DNA of 64,000 bases from NCBI RefSeq assembly GCF_000619825.1, contig NZ_JHUW01000008.1, forward strand, positions 62,001-126,000, written 5' to 3'. This DNA is from Prevotella sp. MA2016 (GTDB lineage: Bacteria > Bacteroidota > Bacteroidia > Bacteroidales > Bacteroidaceae). The notes under the pieces are model-generated. The model had not been told where the DNA came from, ran no database searches, and saw only the letters and a program-made list of their open reading frames with translations. A program made the position numbers and the translations under genes. Below, in pieces: positions 26,766 through 35,884 of this stretch; positions within the stretch are counted from its first letter, which is position 1, and the number at the start of each line of letters is the position of its first letter.

Positions 26766-27362
26766 TTATTTTTTCTCAAACCAAGCGTTGATAGCTGTAT
26801 CATAATGGCTGCTAACGCCAAAGGCACGGGTAGCAAACATACGACGATCCTCAATATCAGTCTGAGCACCCTTCTTATTCAGGATATCAAGCAATACTGA
26901 ATACTCAGCCTTGCTAGGCACGATAACCACATCCTTAAAGTTCTTGGCTCCAGCACGAATGAGCGAAATACCACCGATATCAATTTTCTCAATGATATCT
27001 GCCTCATCGGCACCACTGGCAACAGTCTGCTCAAATGGATAAAGATCTACAATAACAAGGTCAATCTCAGGAATCTCGTACTGCTTCATCTGCTCAATAT
27101 CACCGGCGTTCTCACGACGAGCCAATATGCCACCAAACACTTTTGGATGCAAGGTTTTTACGCGACCACCAAGAATAGATGGATAAGTTGTTACGTCTTC
27201 AACCTTCTGGCACTCATAGCCAAGCGATTCAATAAACTGCTGTGTTCCACCTGTTGACAGAAATTTCACGCCCTCAGCATTCAATTTCTTCAAAAGTTCG
27301 TCCAGTCCATCCTTGTGGAAAACAGATACCAATGCGGTTTTAATTTTCTTAATTTCAGCCAT
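26766..27362 (-). CDS. purH: IMP cyclohydrolase, PurH reduced to its N-terminal domain
   Basis: The 198-residue protein matches only the IMP cyclohydrolase (MGS-like) domain of PurH. The active-site residues seem intact: Lys69 in GGRVKTLHPK, Tyr108 in DLYPF, Asp128 in KIDIGG and Lys140 in IRAGAKN. It stops at SSHYDTAINAWFEKK, exactly where bifunctional PurH (about 510 residues) would go on into the AICAR formyltransferase domain. No trace of that domain lies in the 27 nt before mreB. It should close the IMP ring, while formyl transfer must be done by a separate enzyme elsewhere. It leads the mre-mrd operon. Confidence 0.88.
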   Translation of the reverse strand: MAEIKKIKTALVSVFHKDGLDELLKKLNAEGVKFLSTGGTQQFIESLGYECQKVEDVTTYPSILGGRVKTLHPKVFGGILARRENAGDIEQMKQYEIPEIDLVIVDLYPFEQTVASGADEADIIEKIDIGGISLIRAGAKNFKDVVIVPSKAEYSVLLDILNKKGAQTDIEDRRMFATRAFGVSSHYDTAINAWFEKK

Positions 27363-27371
27363 TTTTTATCC

Positions 27372-27385
27372 TTATAACGTTATAA
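27372..27385. repeat. Perfect 14-bp palindrome in the purH leader
   Basis: TTATAACGTTATAA lies 10 nt before the purH start codon, downstream of the -7 element. It could be an operator for a purine or cell-wall regulator, but no partner is known. Confidence 0.35.
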
Positions 27386-27424
27386 AATTAATGCATTCTT
27401 AGCCACAACGCGGCTTTTCGGCCG

Positions 27425-27432
27425 CAAAGGTA
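27425..27432 (-). promoter_or_regulatory. -7 element of the purH-mre-mrd-rodA operon
   Basis: TACCTTTG on the minus strand lies about 62 nt before the purH start. A GCGGC/GCCGC hairpin at 27410-27425 overlaps the expected transcription start. No clear -33 element was found at the usual distance, where the upstream operon's terminator lies. Confidence 0.55.
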
Positions 27433-27486
27433 CAAAAAGAAAACGGATTAACCTTCATTTCTGAACGAAATTTTAGATTAATCCGT
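27433..27486 (-). terminator. Terminator of the asnA-lipoprotein operon
   Basis: ACGGATTAA at 27443-27451 pairs perfectly with TTAATCCGT at 27478-27486, with a second ATTTC/GAAAT pairing inside. On the minus strand the stem is followed by TTTCTTTTTG. Confidence 0.75.
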
Positions 27487-27507
27487 GTTAAAAATATGAT
27501 AGGTCAA

Positions 27508-28026
27508 TTATTTCAGCGTAAAATTCTTTACCCATTCCTTCATCGGCTCTACAGCTTGACTGTGTTCGGGGTTATAACGAAGTAACACAGTTACTAAACG
27601 GATGGTATCGTCTTCAAGAACCTTGCCGTAGTAGTCCCAATCTTCGTCAGATCCTTCTTGAATACTATAGTCATCACCTACTTCCACCAAGTCGGCCCCC
27701 ATGGCCAACATAATCTGACTGGCGGGGTGCCCAGTTCCTGACAAAGAATCTACCATCACCGAGATTGACATCTCGTCGGCCATAAAAACCTCTTGAGCAG
27801 GCTCGTGCGGCAATTCTTGACGATAAAAGAACGAAGGATAATTGATGTCTAGACCAAGCTTGTCGCTATGATATTTCAACAGATCCCACTGCCCCATGCG
27901 GATAGTCATACTATCATCACTCGATAGCTCAAAACCGCTGTATATCTGGGGTTGTCTTTTTCCACCACAAGCCCCTAAAATCAACAATATCAGTCCAACA
28001 ACTACGAACGACTTAACTAACCGCAT
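27508..28026 (-). CDS. Lipoprotein of unknown function beside asnA
   Basis: The 172-residue protein has a clear lipoprotein signal (FVVVGLILLILGACGG, lipobox L-G-A-C). The acidic mature part contains MGQWDLLKYHSDKLGLDINY, a Tyr/Trp/Asp-rich middle and the end MKEWVKNFTLK. The pattern is like small periplasmic proteins that read a bound ligand or protein, but no family was recognised. It begins 7 nt after asnA, so the two share a transcript that ends at the hairpin 27433-27486. Confidence 0.75.
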   Translation of the reverse strand: MRLVKSFVVVGLILLILGACGGKRQPQIYSGFELSSDDSMTIRMGQWDLLKYHSDKLGLDINYPSFFYRQELPHEPAQEVFMADEMSISVMVDSLSGTGHPASQIMLAMGADLVEVGDDYSIQEGSDEDWDYYGKVLEDDTIRLVTVLLRYNPEHSQAVEPMKEWVKNFTLK

Positions 28027-28033
28027 TTCTCCT

Positions 28034-29071
28034 CTAAATCAAGTTCATGCCCAACTTTTTGCATTGCTTGCGCATATCATCTGGCCAAATAGAAGCCTGA
28101 ATTTCACCGATATGGCCTTTATGCAACAATACCATACAAAGACGACTTTGACCGATACCGCCACCTATTGAAAGCGGCAACTTATCATTAAGCAACTGTT
28201 GGTGGAAGTAAAGCTGTTCGCGTTCTTCTTTGCCCTCCAACTTCAGCTGGCGCACCAAACTCTCCTTATCCACACGAATACCCATGCTCGACAGTTCGAA
28301 CGAACGCCCAAGCACAGGGTACCATATCAGTATATCACCATTCAGTCCTGCACGACCATCTTCAGCTATGGTACTCCAGTCATCATAGTCAGGAGCACGT
28401 CCGTCGTGTTTCTCGCCATTGCTCAGCTTGCCACCTATACCAATCACAAACACGGCACCATACTTCTCACAGATAGCATCCTCGCGCTCTTTCGGAGTTT
28501 TATCGGGATACATCTGAAGCAGTTCCTCAGCATGCACGAAGTGTATTTTTTCAGGCAGGAAAGGCTTTATTTGCGGATAAGTTTCACAGGTAAGATACTC
28601 TGTACGACGGATGGCTGCATAGATACGCTCTACAATATTCTTCAAAAATACCAAGTTACGGTCTTCAGACTTAATTACAGCCTCCCAATCCCACTGATCA
28701 ACATAAAGAGAGTGCAGGTTATCAAGCTCCTCGTCGGCACGAATCGCATTCATATCGGTATATATGCCATAACCAGGTTCAATCTTATATTCTGCCAAGC
28801 TCAAACGCTTCCATTTGGCCAAAGAATGAACCACTTCGGCTTTAGCATCTCCCAAATCCTTAATCGGGAAGCTTACTGGACGCTCCACTCCATTCAGATC
28901 GTCGTTAATACCTAAACCTTTCAATACAAACAGAGGTGCAGTTACACGGCGTAGTCTCAGTTCGGTAGAGAGGTTTTGCTGAAAGAAATCTTTTATCAGT
29001 TTGATACCCTGTTCCGTCTGCTTCATATCTAGCAGAGGTTCATACATAACAGGTTTAATTACTTGTCCCAT
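28034..29071 (-). CDS. asnA: Aspartate-ammonia ligase (asparagine synthetase A)
   Basis: The 345-residue protein has the class II aminoacyl-tRNA-synthetase-like fold of AsnA. Conserved stretches are FFQQNLSTELRLRRVTAPLF, SLYVDQWDWE, FVIGIGGKLSNG with RAPDYDDW, and SIGGGIGQSRLCM. It makes asparagine from aspartate, ammonia and ATP in the cytoplasm. The length is near the family's 330-345. A promoter with TATCTTTG (29104-29097) and TTG (29126-29124) lies upstream. Confidence 0.95.
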   Translation of the reverse strand: MGQVIKPVMYEPLLDMKQTEQGIKLIKDFFQQNLSTELRLRRVTAPLFVLKGLGINDDLNGVERPVSFPIKDLGDAKAEVVHSLAKWKRLSLAEYKIEPGYGIYTDMNAIRADEELDNLHSLYVDQWDWEAVIKSEDRNLVFLKNIVERIYAAIRRTEYLTCETYPQIKPFLPEKIHFVHAEELLQMYPDKTPKEREDAICEKYGAVFVIGIGGKLSNGEKHDGRAPDYDDWSTIAEDGRAGLNGDILIWYPVLGRSFELSSMGIRVDKESLVRQLKLEGKEEREQLYFHQQLLNDKLPLSIGGGIGQSRLCMVLLHKGHIGEIQASIWPDDMRKQCKKLGMNLI

Positions 29072-29096
29072 TTTTTATTCGTATTATTTTTGTGTG

Positions 29097-29126
29097 CAAA
29101 GATACACATTTTTATCAATTTTGCAA
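29097..29126 (-). promoter_or_regulatory. Promoter of asnA
   Basis: On the minus strand TATCTTTG at 29104-29097 follows TTG at 29126-29124 by 19 bp. The leader would be about 20 nt. Confidence 0.6.
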
Positions 29127-29198
29127 GCAAAAATGCACTTATTTTTGCAAAATGAAATAAAATCATTGACTTTTACTAACAATTTGCTTTATAGACAA

Positions 29199-29236
29199 TA
29201 AAAAAAAGAGGCAGTCACCATCACGGCGCCTGCCCC
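29199..29236 (-). terminator. Terminator after the outer-membrane barrel gene
   Basis: GGCAG and CTGCC (29210-29214 with 29230-29234) form the stem, and the minus strand runs into TCTTTTTTTT. It closes the transcript of the gene at 29273-29818. The rest of 29072-29272 holds only the asnA promoter. Confidence 0.7.
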
Positions 29237-29272
29237 CCTTCATTATCAAAAAATTAATGGACTGATAGTTCT

Positions 29273-29818
29273 TTAGAAGTTCAAATACAGACCGAAGGTG
29301 AGGTTGTTGCCATCAAGATCGAGTCCAAACTTACTAATATTGTTGTCATCACCATCAGGATTGAGGGTATCATAGCCCAAAAATCCGAAGTGAGATACGA
29401 AGCTAACTTTATCCGAAAGAGCTACAGACAGACCTGGCTTGAAACCTACTTGCACCTCAGTCCAGTCGGCATCAGAAGCGGTAGTAAAACCAAGACCACC
29501 ATCAACAAAGAAATTCACCTTACCGCACTTAGCAAAAGTATAACGGGCATAAGGAGCAAAACTGAAAGCGCTCTCGCTCACGCCAGCCACGCCCTGCCAT
29601 TTATCGCTCTCATAACCAATAACGGTACCTACTGCCCAAGAGTCGTTAATATTGTAGCCAATTTCTGGCAAAATCTTAAATGTAGTCTCGCTACGGTCAC
29701 CAGCATTCTTCTGGCTGTTCCATGCGTTAATACCAAAACTTCCTCCTACATAAACTTGTGCACTCATAGCTGTAGCAACGAAAGCAGCAGCAAGAGTCAT
29801 AACAATCTTTTTCATCAT
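29273..29818 (-). CDS. Small outer-membrane beta-barrel protein
   Basis: The 181-residue protein has a signal peptide (MMKKIVMTLAAAFVATAMSA-Q) and alternating strands such as VYVGGSFGINAW, FSFAPYARYTFA and KVNFFVDGGLGFTT, ending in the aromatic FGLYLNF. This is the pattern of eight-stranded OmpX/OmpA-like barrels. The function is unknown. The start at 29818 is set by the signal peptide; an ATG 11 codons upstream would add a polar stretch before it. A TACCTTTG element lies at 29869-29862. Confidence 0.8.
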   Translation of the reverse strand: MMKKIVMTLAAAFVATAMSAQVYVGGSFGINAWNSQKNAGDRSETTFKILPEIGYNINDSWAVGTVIGYESDKWQGVAGVSESAFSFAPYARYTFAKCGKVNFFVDGGLGFTTASDADWTEVQVGFKPGLSVALSDKVSFVSHFGFLGYDTLNPDGDDNNISKFGLDLDGNNLTFGLYLNF

Positions 29819-29992
29819 ACTAATTTTAACCTTTAAATCAAACATTGTCATTAATGCAGTGCAAAGGTAACCATAAAAACCCAGATACCCGAATGGGTTT
29901 CCTTTCTATTTACATATTTTAAAAGATTTATTGATTAATATCATTAAATCGATATTAATTAGGACTATATCGAAAAACATGCATGATATATG

Positions 29993-30031
29993 AAAAAGAA
30001 AAGCTCCGATTACTTTTTCAGCAATCGGAGC
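29993..30031 (-). terminator. Terminator of the nuo operon
   Basis: GCTCCGATT at 30003-30011 pairs perfectly with AATCGGAGC at 30023-30031 around 11 nt, and the minus strand continues as TTTTCTTTTTC. It lies 36 nt after the nuoN stop. Confidence 0.85.
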
Positions 30032-30067
30032 CAGTCCATAAATATTCTATTCAAAAAGAAATAGCGA

Positions 30068-31495
30068 CTAAATGGTTGCTGCAGCTATCCACTCATACAC
30101 ACAACTTGCCACACCGAAGAGGGCGATACCTGCAGTACAGATGGCCAGGGCAGCCTTGGTATTCACATCACTCTGGAATGCAGGCAGAGGTGCATCGGTC
30201 TTAGTGATGTACATAGCCTTCACAATGAGCAGATAGTAGTAAAGTGACACGACGGTGTTGACAAGGGCAATAAACACAACACCATAAGCCATAGGCTCAC
30301 CATTCTGCACACCAGCCATGAACACAAAGAACTTTGAGAACATACCTGCAAACGGAGGAATACCAGCCAACGAGAACAGAGCCAGTGTCATAAGGAAGCT
30401 CAGCTTGGGGTTGGTCTGATAGAATCCGTTATAGGCAGCCATGTCGGTACGACCACCATTGTTCTGCTCAACCACATTAATCACAGTAAACACAGCCATG
30501 TTAGCAACGATGTAAACCAGTACATAGTAAGTCAGTGCAGAAACGCCTAACTCACCATTGCCAACAACCGCCAGCATGATGTAACCAGCCTGCGAGATAG
30601 AGCTGAACGCCATGAAGCGCTTCAACTCGTTCTGACGGATGGCAAACAGGTTAGCCACGGTGATTGAGAGTACAATCACGATATACAGCATGTAATCCCA
30701 GTACTCAACCATAGGCGCGAAGGCCTTCATCAAGATGGTGCACAGTGTGATAGCGGCAGCACCCTTAGAGATTACGCTCAGGTAACCGGTAACAGGTGTA
30801 GGCGCACCCTGATAGGTATCGGCAGTCCAGAAGTGGAAAGGCACCAACGAAATCTTAAAGCCCAGACCACTGAAGAAGAATACCAGACCCATGATGCACA
30901 AGGGCGAGTTAGATACTGCAGCACAAACATCATCGAAGTACAGGGTACCTGTAGCAGCGTAGATGAACGAGATACCGAACAGCATCACACCACTCGAGAA
31001 AGTAGCTACCAGGATATACTTGGCAGCACCCTCGGCACTCTCCTTACGATGGCGATCGAAAGCCACCATACAAGCCAGGGGCACTGAAGCCATCTCCAAG
31101 CCCAGGAAGAACATCAGGAATGAACCGCTTGACATCATCACAAACATACCCAACAGAGTGCTGATAATCAGCATATAGAACTCGCCTGTGAGTTTGCTAT
31201 TCTTTTCAACCCAAGGTGTAGCCATCACCACAACAATGAGCGAACCAAAAGCTAAGATAGCCTTCATCACATTGATGGCTGCCGAGGTAACATAGATACC
31301 ACCAAAAGCCTGCGAAGGCTCGCTAGTAGCACTTACAACAGCAGTGCCTGCCATGAGCAGAGCCACTAAAGCACTCATGGTTTTTGTGCGATCGGTGCCA
31401 CAGCTTGGGCAGCAGAAGTCGGCACAGAAGACAATCAACAGAGATACCACTAAGGCAAACTCTGGAACCATATTCAGAAAATCACTATAATTCAT
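30068..31495 (-). CDS. nuoN: NADH-quinone oxidoreductase subunit N
   Basis: The 475-residue protein is one of the three antiporter-like subunits of complex I, with about 14 membrane helices. Typical stretches are LGLEMASVPLACMVAF, SLVPFHFWTADTYQGAP and LKRFMAFSSISQAGYIML, which hold the conserved Lys and Glu of the proton path. It is the last gene of the nuo operon, 19 nt after nuoM, and is followed by a strong terminator. Confidence 0.95.
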   Translation of the reverse strand: MNYSDFLNMVPEFALVVSLLIVFCADFCCPSCGTDRTKTMSALVALLMAGTAVVSATSEPSQAFGGIYVTSAAINVMKAILAFGSLIVVVMATPWVEKNSKLTGEFYMLIISTLLGMFVMMSSGSFLMFFLGLEMASVPLACMVAFDRHRKESAEGAAKYILVATFSSGVMLFGISFIYAATGTLYFDDVCAAVSNSPLCIMGLVFFFSGLGFKISLVPFHFWTADTYQGAPTPVTGYLSVISKGAAAITLCTILMKAFAPMVEYWDYMLYIVIVLSITVANLFAIRQNELKRFMAFSSISQAGYIMLAVVGNGELGVSALTYYVLVYIVANMAVFTVINVVEQNNGGRTDMAAYNGFYQTNPKLSFLMTLALFSLAGIPPFAGMFSKFFVFMAGVQNGEPMAYGVVFIALVNTVVSLYYYLLIVKAMYITKTDAPLPAFQSDVNTKAALAICTAGIALFGVASCVYEWIAAATI

Positions 31496-31514
31496 ATCTT
31501 AAGTCCTCCTATTT

Positions 31515-33035
31515 TTACATGACACCAATTGACTCCAAAATAGTACCTGCGGCAGGCGAGATCATATCACTTACCCAGAATGGGAAGCTACCTAGACCAG
31601 CTACGCAGAAAATCAGGCAGATAACAGCCACGCGCTCATCCCATGTTGCATCGGTGAGCTCCAGGAAGTGCTTGTTCTCTACCTCGCCATACAGAATCTT
31701 ACCAACCACACGCAGGATGTAAACAGCTGTTACAACAATCGACATACAAGCGATGATGGTAGCCACCATGCGGAACGAGGCGTTGGGGTCGCCACTCAGT
31801 GGGTGTGCACCAAACGAACCTACAAAGATGGTCATCTCGGCAATGAATCCAGAGAAACCAGGCAATCCGAGGTTAGCCAAACCGGCAATCACATAACCTA
31901 CAGCCAGGAAAGGCATAATCTTCATCAGTCCAGCCAGCTCGCGGATGTCACGGGTATGTGTACGACCATAGATCATACCGATGAGGGCAAAGAACAGGGC
32001 TGTCATCAGTCCGTGTGAGAGCATCTGCAGTACAGCACCTGTCACAGCAGTCTGACTCATCATCAGCAGAGCAAACAGTACCAGTCCACAGTGCGAAACC
32101 GAAGAGTAAGCATTGATATACTTCAGGTCGGTCTGTACACAGGCTGAGAGTGCACCGTAAACTACCGAGATAGTAGTGAGGATGAGGAAGATCCACGAGA
32201 GATCCTGAGCAGCCTCAGGGAGCAGGTACATAGCTACACGGAAGCAGCCGTAACCTCCCAGCTTCATCAGTACACCAGCGTGCAGCATTGATACTGCTGT
32301 AGGGGCCGAAGCATGACCATCGGGGCTCCATGTATGGAATGGGAACAGCGCACCCAGCACACCGAATCCGATGAAGATGAATGGGAAGAAGATGTTCTGG
32401 ATATGACCAGGAATGCAGTGGTTAGCAGCAATCGTGGTCAGCTCGAAGGTGTAGTTGCCGCTGTAGATACCGTTAAAGTAGTAGATACCCAGCAGACCAA
32501 GGATCAGCAGAGCCGAGCCTCCCATCAGCATCAGGGTCAGCTTCATGGCCGAGTACTCCTTGCGACCCGAACCCCATACACCAATCAGCAGGTACATAGG
32601 AATCAGAGCCACCTCGTAGAACATAAACATAGTAAACAGGTCGGTAGAGATAAAGAAGCCATACACACCTGTAGAGAGCAGGGTGAACCACAGGAAGTAC
32701 TCCTTAGTAAGTGGCTTCAGCTGCCATGAGGCAAAGGTTCCTGTAAACACGATGATACTAGAAAGCAGCAACATCACGACAGAAATACCATCAACACCAA
32801 CACTGTAAGCGATATTCAGCGGTTTGAACCAAGGCGTGCTATAAGTAAGTAGCATCTCGGCAGTATTACCAGCCGCACGCTCCTGAATAAAGTAGATGGT
32901 TAACCAAACAGAGAGGGCCAACAGACACGAAGCTCCCGTTACCATCACACCACGCACCTGATTCACGTTCTTGGCCAGCCAAAGGCCCACCAGCATTAGA
33001 GCTGGAATTATTACGAAAATACTTAATATACTCAT
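31515..33035 (-). CDS. nuoM: NADH-quinone oxidoreductase subunit M
   Basis: The 506-residue antiporter-like subunit has the conserved FMFYEVALIPMYLLIGVWG (with the channel Glu), FPFHTWSPDGHASAPTAVS and LKYINAYSSVSHCGLVLF. It pumps protons in the membrane arm of complex I. It begins 4 nt after nuoL ends. Confidence 0.96.
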   Translation of the reverse strand: MSILSIFVIIPALMLVGLWLAKNVNQVRGVMVTGASCLLALSVWLTIYFIQERAAGNTAEMLLTYSTPWFKPLNIAYSVGVDGISVVMLLLSSIIVFTGTFASWQLKPLTKEYFLWFTLLSTGVYGFFISTDLFTMFMFYEVALIPMYLLIGVWGSGRKEYSAMKLTLMLMGGSALLILGLLGIYYFNGIYSGNYTFELTTIAANHCIPGHIQNIFFPFIFIGFGVLGALFPFHTWSPDGHASAPTAVSMLHAGVLMKLGGYGCFRVAMYLLPEAAQDLSWIFLILTTISVVYGALSACVQTDLKYINAYSSVSHCGLVLFALLMMSQTAVTGAVLQMLSHGLMTALFFALIGMIYGRTHTRDIRELAGLMKIMPFLAVGYVIAGLANLGLPGFSGFIAEMTIFVGSFGAHPLSGDPNASFRMVATIIACMSIVVTAVYILRVVGKILYGEVENKHFLELTDATWDERVAVICLIFCVAGLGSFPFWVSDMISPAAGTILESIGVM

Positions 33036-33039
33036 ATCT

Positions 33040-35025
33040 TTAGATGCATAAAAGGATTAATGTCAGGGCCACAGAACCCGTAATGAACCATACGGCATAC
33101 TGGCGCACATCGCCACTCTGCCAACCACGGATGCTCTCACCAGCCTCGTTAGCACCCCACGCCATAAAGTTGAAAGTGCCATCCACAACGTGACGATCGA
33201 ACCAGGCGATAGGTGTAGAAACCAAACGGAAGATGATGCGATGCGTCACAAACTGCCAGATCTCATCCTGATAGAAACGCTTGTAGGCAGCGCGATGCAA
33301 ACGTGGGAATGTCGCATACAGACGATCGGCAATAGGCTGCTGCTCACCCTTATAGATATAGGTAGCCAGACAGATGCTCAGAATGGCAATTACCGTAGAA
33401 GTAGCAGCGATCTGAGTATTGAAGTGGATAGTGTAGTCGGTACCAGCAGCACTCACATAGCTACCGAACGAACCACCCCATCCAGCAAAACCACCGATCG
33501 TGGTGTAAACACCAACGCCAACGGTAATCACACAGAGTACGATCAAGGGGATGGTCATAGTCAGAGGAGCCTCATGTGGTGTATGATGCGCATGTGCCTC
33601 CTTATTCTCAGTACCCCAGAAGATGCCGTAGTACAGACGGAACATGTAGAAGGCAGTCATGGCAGCGATACCCGTCATAATCCAACCAACCACCGGACTG
33701 TACTCCATGCAGGCTGTGATAATCTCATCCTTTGAGCTGAAGCCCGAGAAGAAGGGGATACCAGCGATAGCCAGGCACGAAATCAGAAAGGTGATATGGG
33801 TGATAGGCATATACTTGCGCAAGCCACCCATCAGCGCCATCTCATTGCTGTGAACAGCGTGGATGATACATCCGGCACCCAGGAACAGGCAAGCCTTGAA
33901 CATAGCGTGAGTAAACAGGTGGAACATACCAGCCATATAACCCAGCTGTGCGTGGTTGTCGAGTACAGCACCATGATGACCAGGCAACGATACACCCAGA
34001 GCAACCATCATAAAAGCAATCTGCGAGATGGTTGAGAAGGCCAGCACACGCTTGATATCACTCTGGGCACAAGCCACAGCAGCAGCATAGAAAGCGGTAA
34101 ACACACCCACCCAAACCACGATGCTCATAGCCTGAGGTGCATACTCTATCCAAAGTGGGAACATACGTGCGATCTGGAACACACCAGCTACAACCATGGT
34201 AGCTGCGTGAATCAGTGCAGATACTGGTGTAGGACCCTCCATGGCATCTGGCAGCCAGATGTGCAGTGGGAACATAGCACTCTTACCAGCACCACCGATA
34301 AACATCAGTACCAATGCAGTAGGAATGATGAAACCACCAGCGGCAACAGCCTTAGCCAAGTTACCCTCGATGAAAGGTGTTGTACCCTGGCCCATCACGA
34401 TATCGCCAGCAAACGAGAAACTGAACGAGTCGACGAAGTAACCGAAGGTCAGGATACCTACGAGGAAGAACATATCGGCAAAACGTGTCACGATGAATGC
34501 CTTCTTCGAAGCAGCGATAGCTGGCTTCAAAGGATAGTAGAAACCAATCAGCAGGTACGAACTAACACCTACCAACTCCCAGAACATATACATCTGGAAG
34601 ATGTTGGTAGCCAACACCAAACCTAACATCGACATGGTGAACAGTGACAGGAAAGCGTAGTAACGCTGGAATCCTTTCTCACCGTGCATATAGCCGAACG
34701 AGTAGATATGAACCATCAGCGAAACGGTTGAGATCACGATCAGCATCATCACGCTGATAGGATCCAACAGGATACCGAGGTCGAAATGCAGATTGCCCAA
34801 TGGCAACCATGTGAAGTTATACGGAACAAAAGTCTGATACACACCATCTACACGATCCATTCCAAAATACTGGAAGGCAGTGAGGTAAGAGAGTATCGTA
34901 ACCAATCCCAACGAGCAGGTGCCGATGAGTCCGGCCACCTTATGCTGCATCTTCATGCCAGCCAGTCCAAGAACGATGAACGACAGCAGTGGCAGAAGCA
35001 TGATAAAAATTGTATATTCAAACAT
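33040..35025 (-). CDS. nuoL: NADH-quinone oxidoreductase subunit L
   Basis: The 661-residue protein is the distal antiporter-like subunit, with FWELVGVSSYLLIGFYY, SAMFPLHIWLPDAMEGPTPV and IKRVLAFSTISQIAFMMVA. A long C-terminal part probably forms the lateral helix that braces the membrane arm. It is separated from nuoK by 32 nt holding a TCAATTTTTCAATTATCAATT-like spacer. Confidence 0.96.
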   Translation of the reverse strand: MFEYTIFIMLLPLLSFIVLGLAGMKMQHKVAGLIGTCSLGLVTILSYLTAFQYFGMDRVDGVYQTFVPYNFTWLPLGNLHFDLGILLDPISVMMLIVISTVSLMVHIYSFGYMHGEKGFQRYYAFLSLFTMSMLGLVLATNIFQMYMFWELVGVSSYLLIGFYYPLKPAIAASKKAFIVTRFADMFFLVGILTFGYFVDSFSFSFAGDIVMGQGTTPFIEGNLAKAVAAGGFIIPTALVLMFIGGAGKSAMFPLHIWLPDAMEGPTPVSALIHAATMVVAGVFQIARMFPLWIEYAPQAMSIVVWVGVFTAFYAAAVACAQSDIKRVLAFSTISQIAFMMVALGVSLPGHHGAVLDNHAQLGYMAGMFHLFTHAMFKACLFLGAGCIIHAVHSNEMALMGGLRKYMPITHITFLISCLAIAGIPFFSGFSSKDEIITACMEYSPVVGWIMTGIAAMTAFYMFRLYYGIFWGTENKEAHAHHTPHEAPLTMTIPLIVLCVITVGVGVYTTIGGFAGWGGSFGSYVSAAGTDYTIHFNTQIAATSTVIAILSICLATYIYKGEQQPIADRLYATFPRLHRAAYKRFYQDEIWQFVTHRIIFRLVSTPIAWFDRHVVDGTFNFMAWGANEAGESIRGWQSGDVRQYAVWFITGSVALTLILLCI

Positions 35026-35057
35026 AAATCTTCAATTTTTCAATTATCAATTTACTA

Positions 35058-35366
35058 CTATCGTTTCATATTCTTGATAGCCTCAACACTATCACTCTTG
35101 AACTTGCGATACACATTGATGATGATAGCGATAGCCACAGCACTCTCAGCCGCAGCCACACCAATCACGAAGAGTGTCATGAACATACCCTCCATACCGT
35201 TTGGATAGAGCAAGCGGTTGATAGCGGCAAAGTTGATATCCACGGCGTTCAGCACCAGCTCAACCGAGATGAGCATGGCAATCAGGTTGCGACGCGTGGT
35301 AAAACCATACACACCGATAAAGAATAACAGGGCACTCAGTGCGAAATAACATTCTACTGGAATCAT
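35058..35366 (-). CDS. nuoK: NADH-quinone oxidoreductase subunit K
   Basis: The 102-residue protein has three membrane helices and the conserved Glu residues in MLISVELVLNAVDINF and VAAAESAVAIAIIINVYR, which are part of the proton path. It overlaps nuoJ by 4 nt. Confidence 0.95.
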   Translation of the reverse strand: MIPVECYFALSALLFFIGVYGFTTRRNLIAMLISVELVLNAVDINFAAINRLLYPNGMEGMFMTLFVIGVAAAESAVAIAIIINVYRKFKSDSVEAIKNMKR

Positions 35367-35878
35367 GCTTTATCCTCCTTTCTTGCTACAACCAAGCCAC
35401 CGATGATACATGCCAGCAGGAATACTGAGATGAACTCGAAAGGCAGTACATACTGATATTTACCCGAACCAACGAGAGCAGTACCAATCTCCTTCATAGG
35501 TACCTCTACGCCGGCAATCTCCTGTGTATAGAAACCAGTCTTAAGCAGAATCAGGCCTACTACCACCAGTCCGGCCAGGGCGGCCAGGGCGCCAGTAATC
35601 ATCTTGCTACTCTTAACTCGCTCCTCCAAACCCTGAAGTGTGCGCTTGCTTACCAACTGGATGGCAAACACATAGATCATCGTAACGCCACCGGCATATA
35701 CGCTAATCTGAGCGGCTCCAAGGAAGGTGTAATCCAGCAGGAAGTAGATACCTGCCACACCAAAGAGCACAAACAACATGAATGTTGCGGCTCGCATAAT
35801 CTTCGTCGTGGTCACACACATCAGTGCCGAAGCAATGATGAATACCGCGAGAATGATAAACATAACTGTATTACCCAT
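35363..35878 (-). CDS. nuoJ: NADH-quinone oxidoreductase subunit J
   Basis: The 171-residue protein has about five membrane helices and the NuoJ stretch FLGAAQISVYAGGVTMIYVF, whose third helix switches shape in the complex. It is encoded between nuoI (6 nt gap) and nuoK (4 nt overlap). Confidence 0.93.
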   Translation of the reverse strand: MGNTVMFIILAVFIIASALMCVTTTKIMRAATFMLFVLFGVAGIYFLLDYTFLGAAQISVYAGGVTMIYVFAIQLVSKRTLQGLEERVKSSKMITGALAALAGLVVVGLILLKTGFYTQEIAGVEVPMKEIGTALVGSGKYQYVLPFEFISVFLLACIIGGLVVARKEDKA

Positions 35879-35884
35879 AATGCG

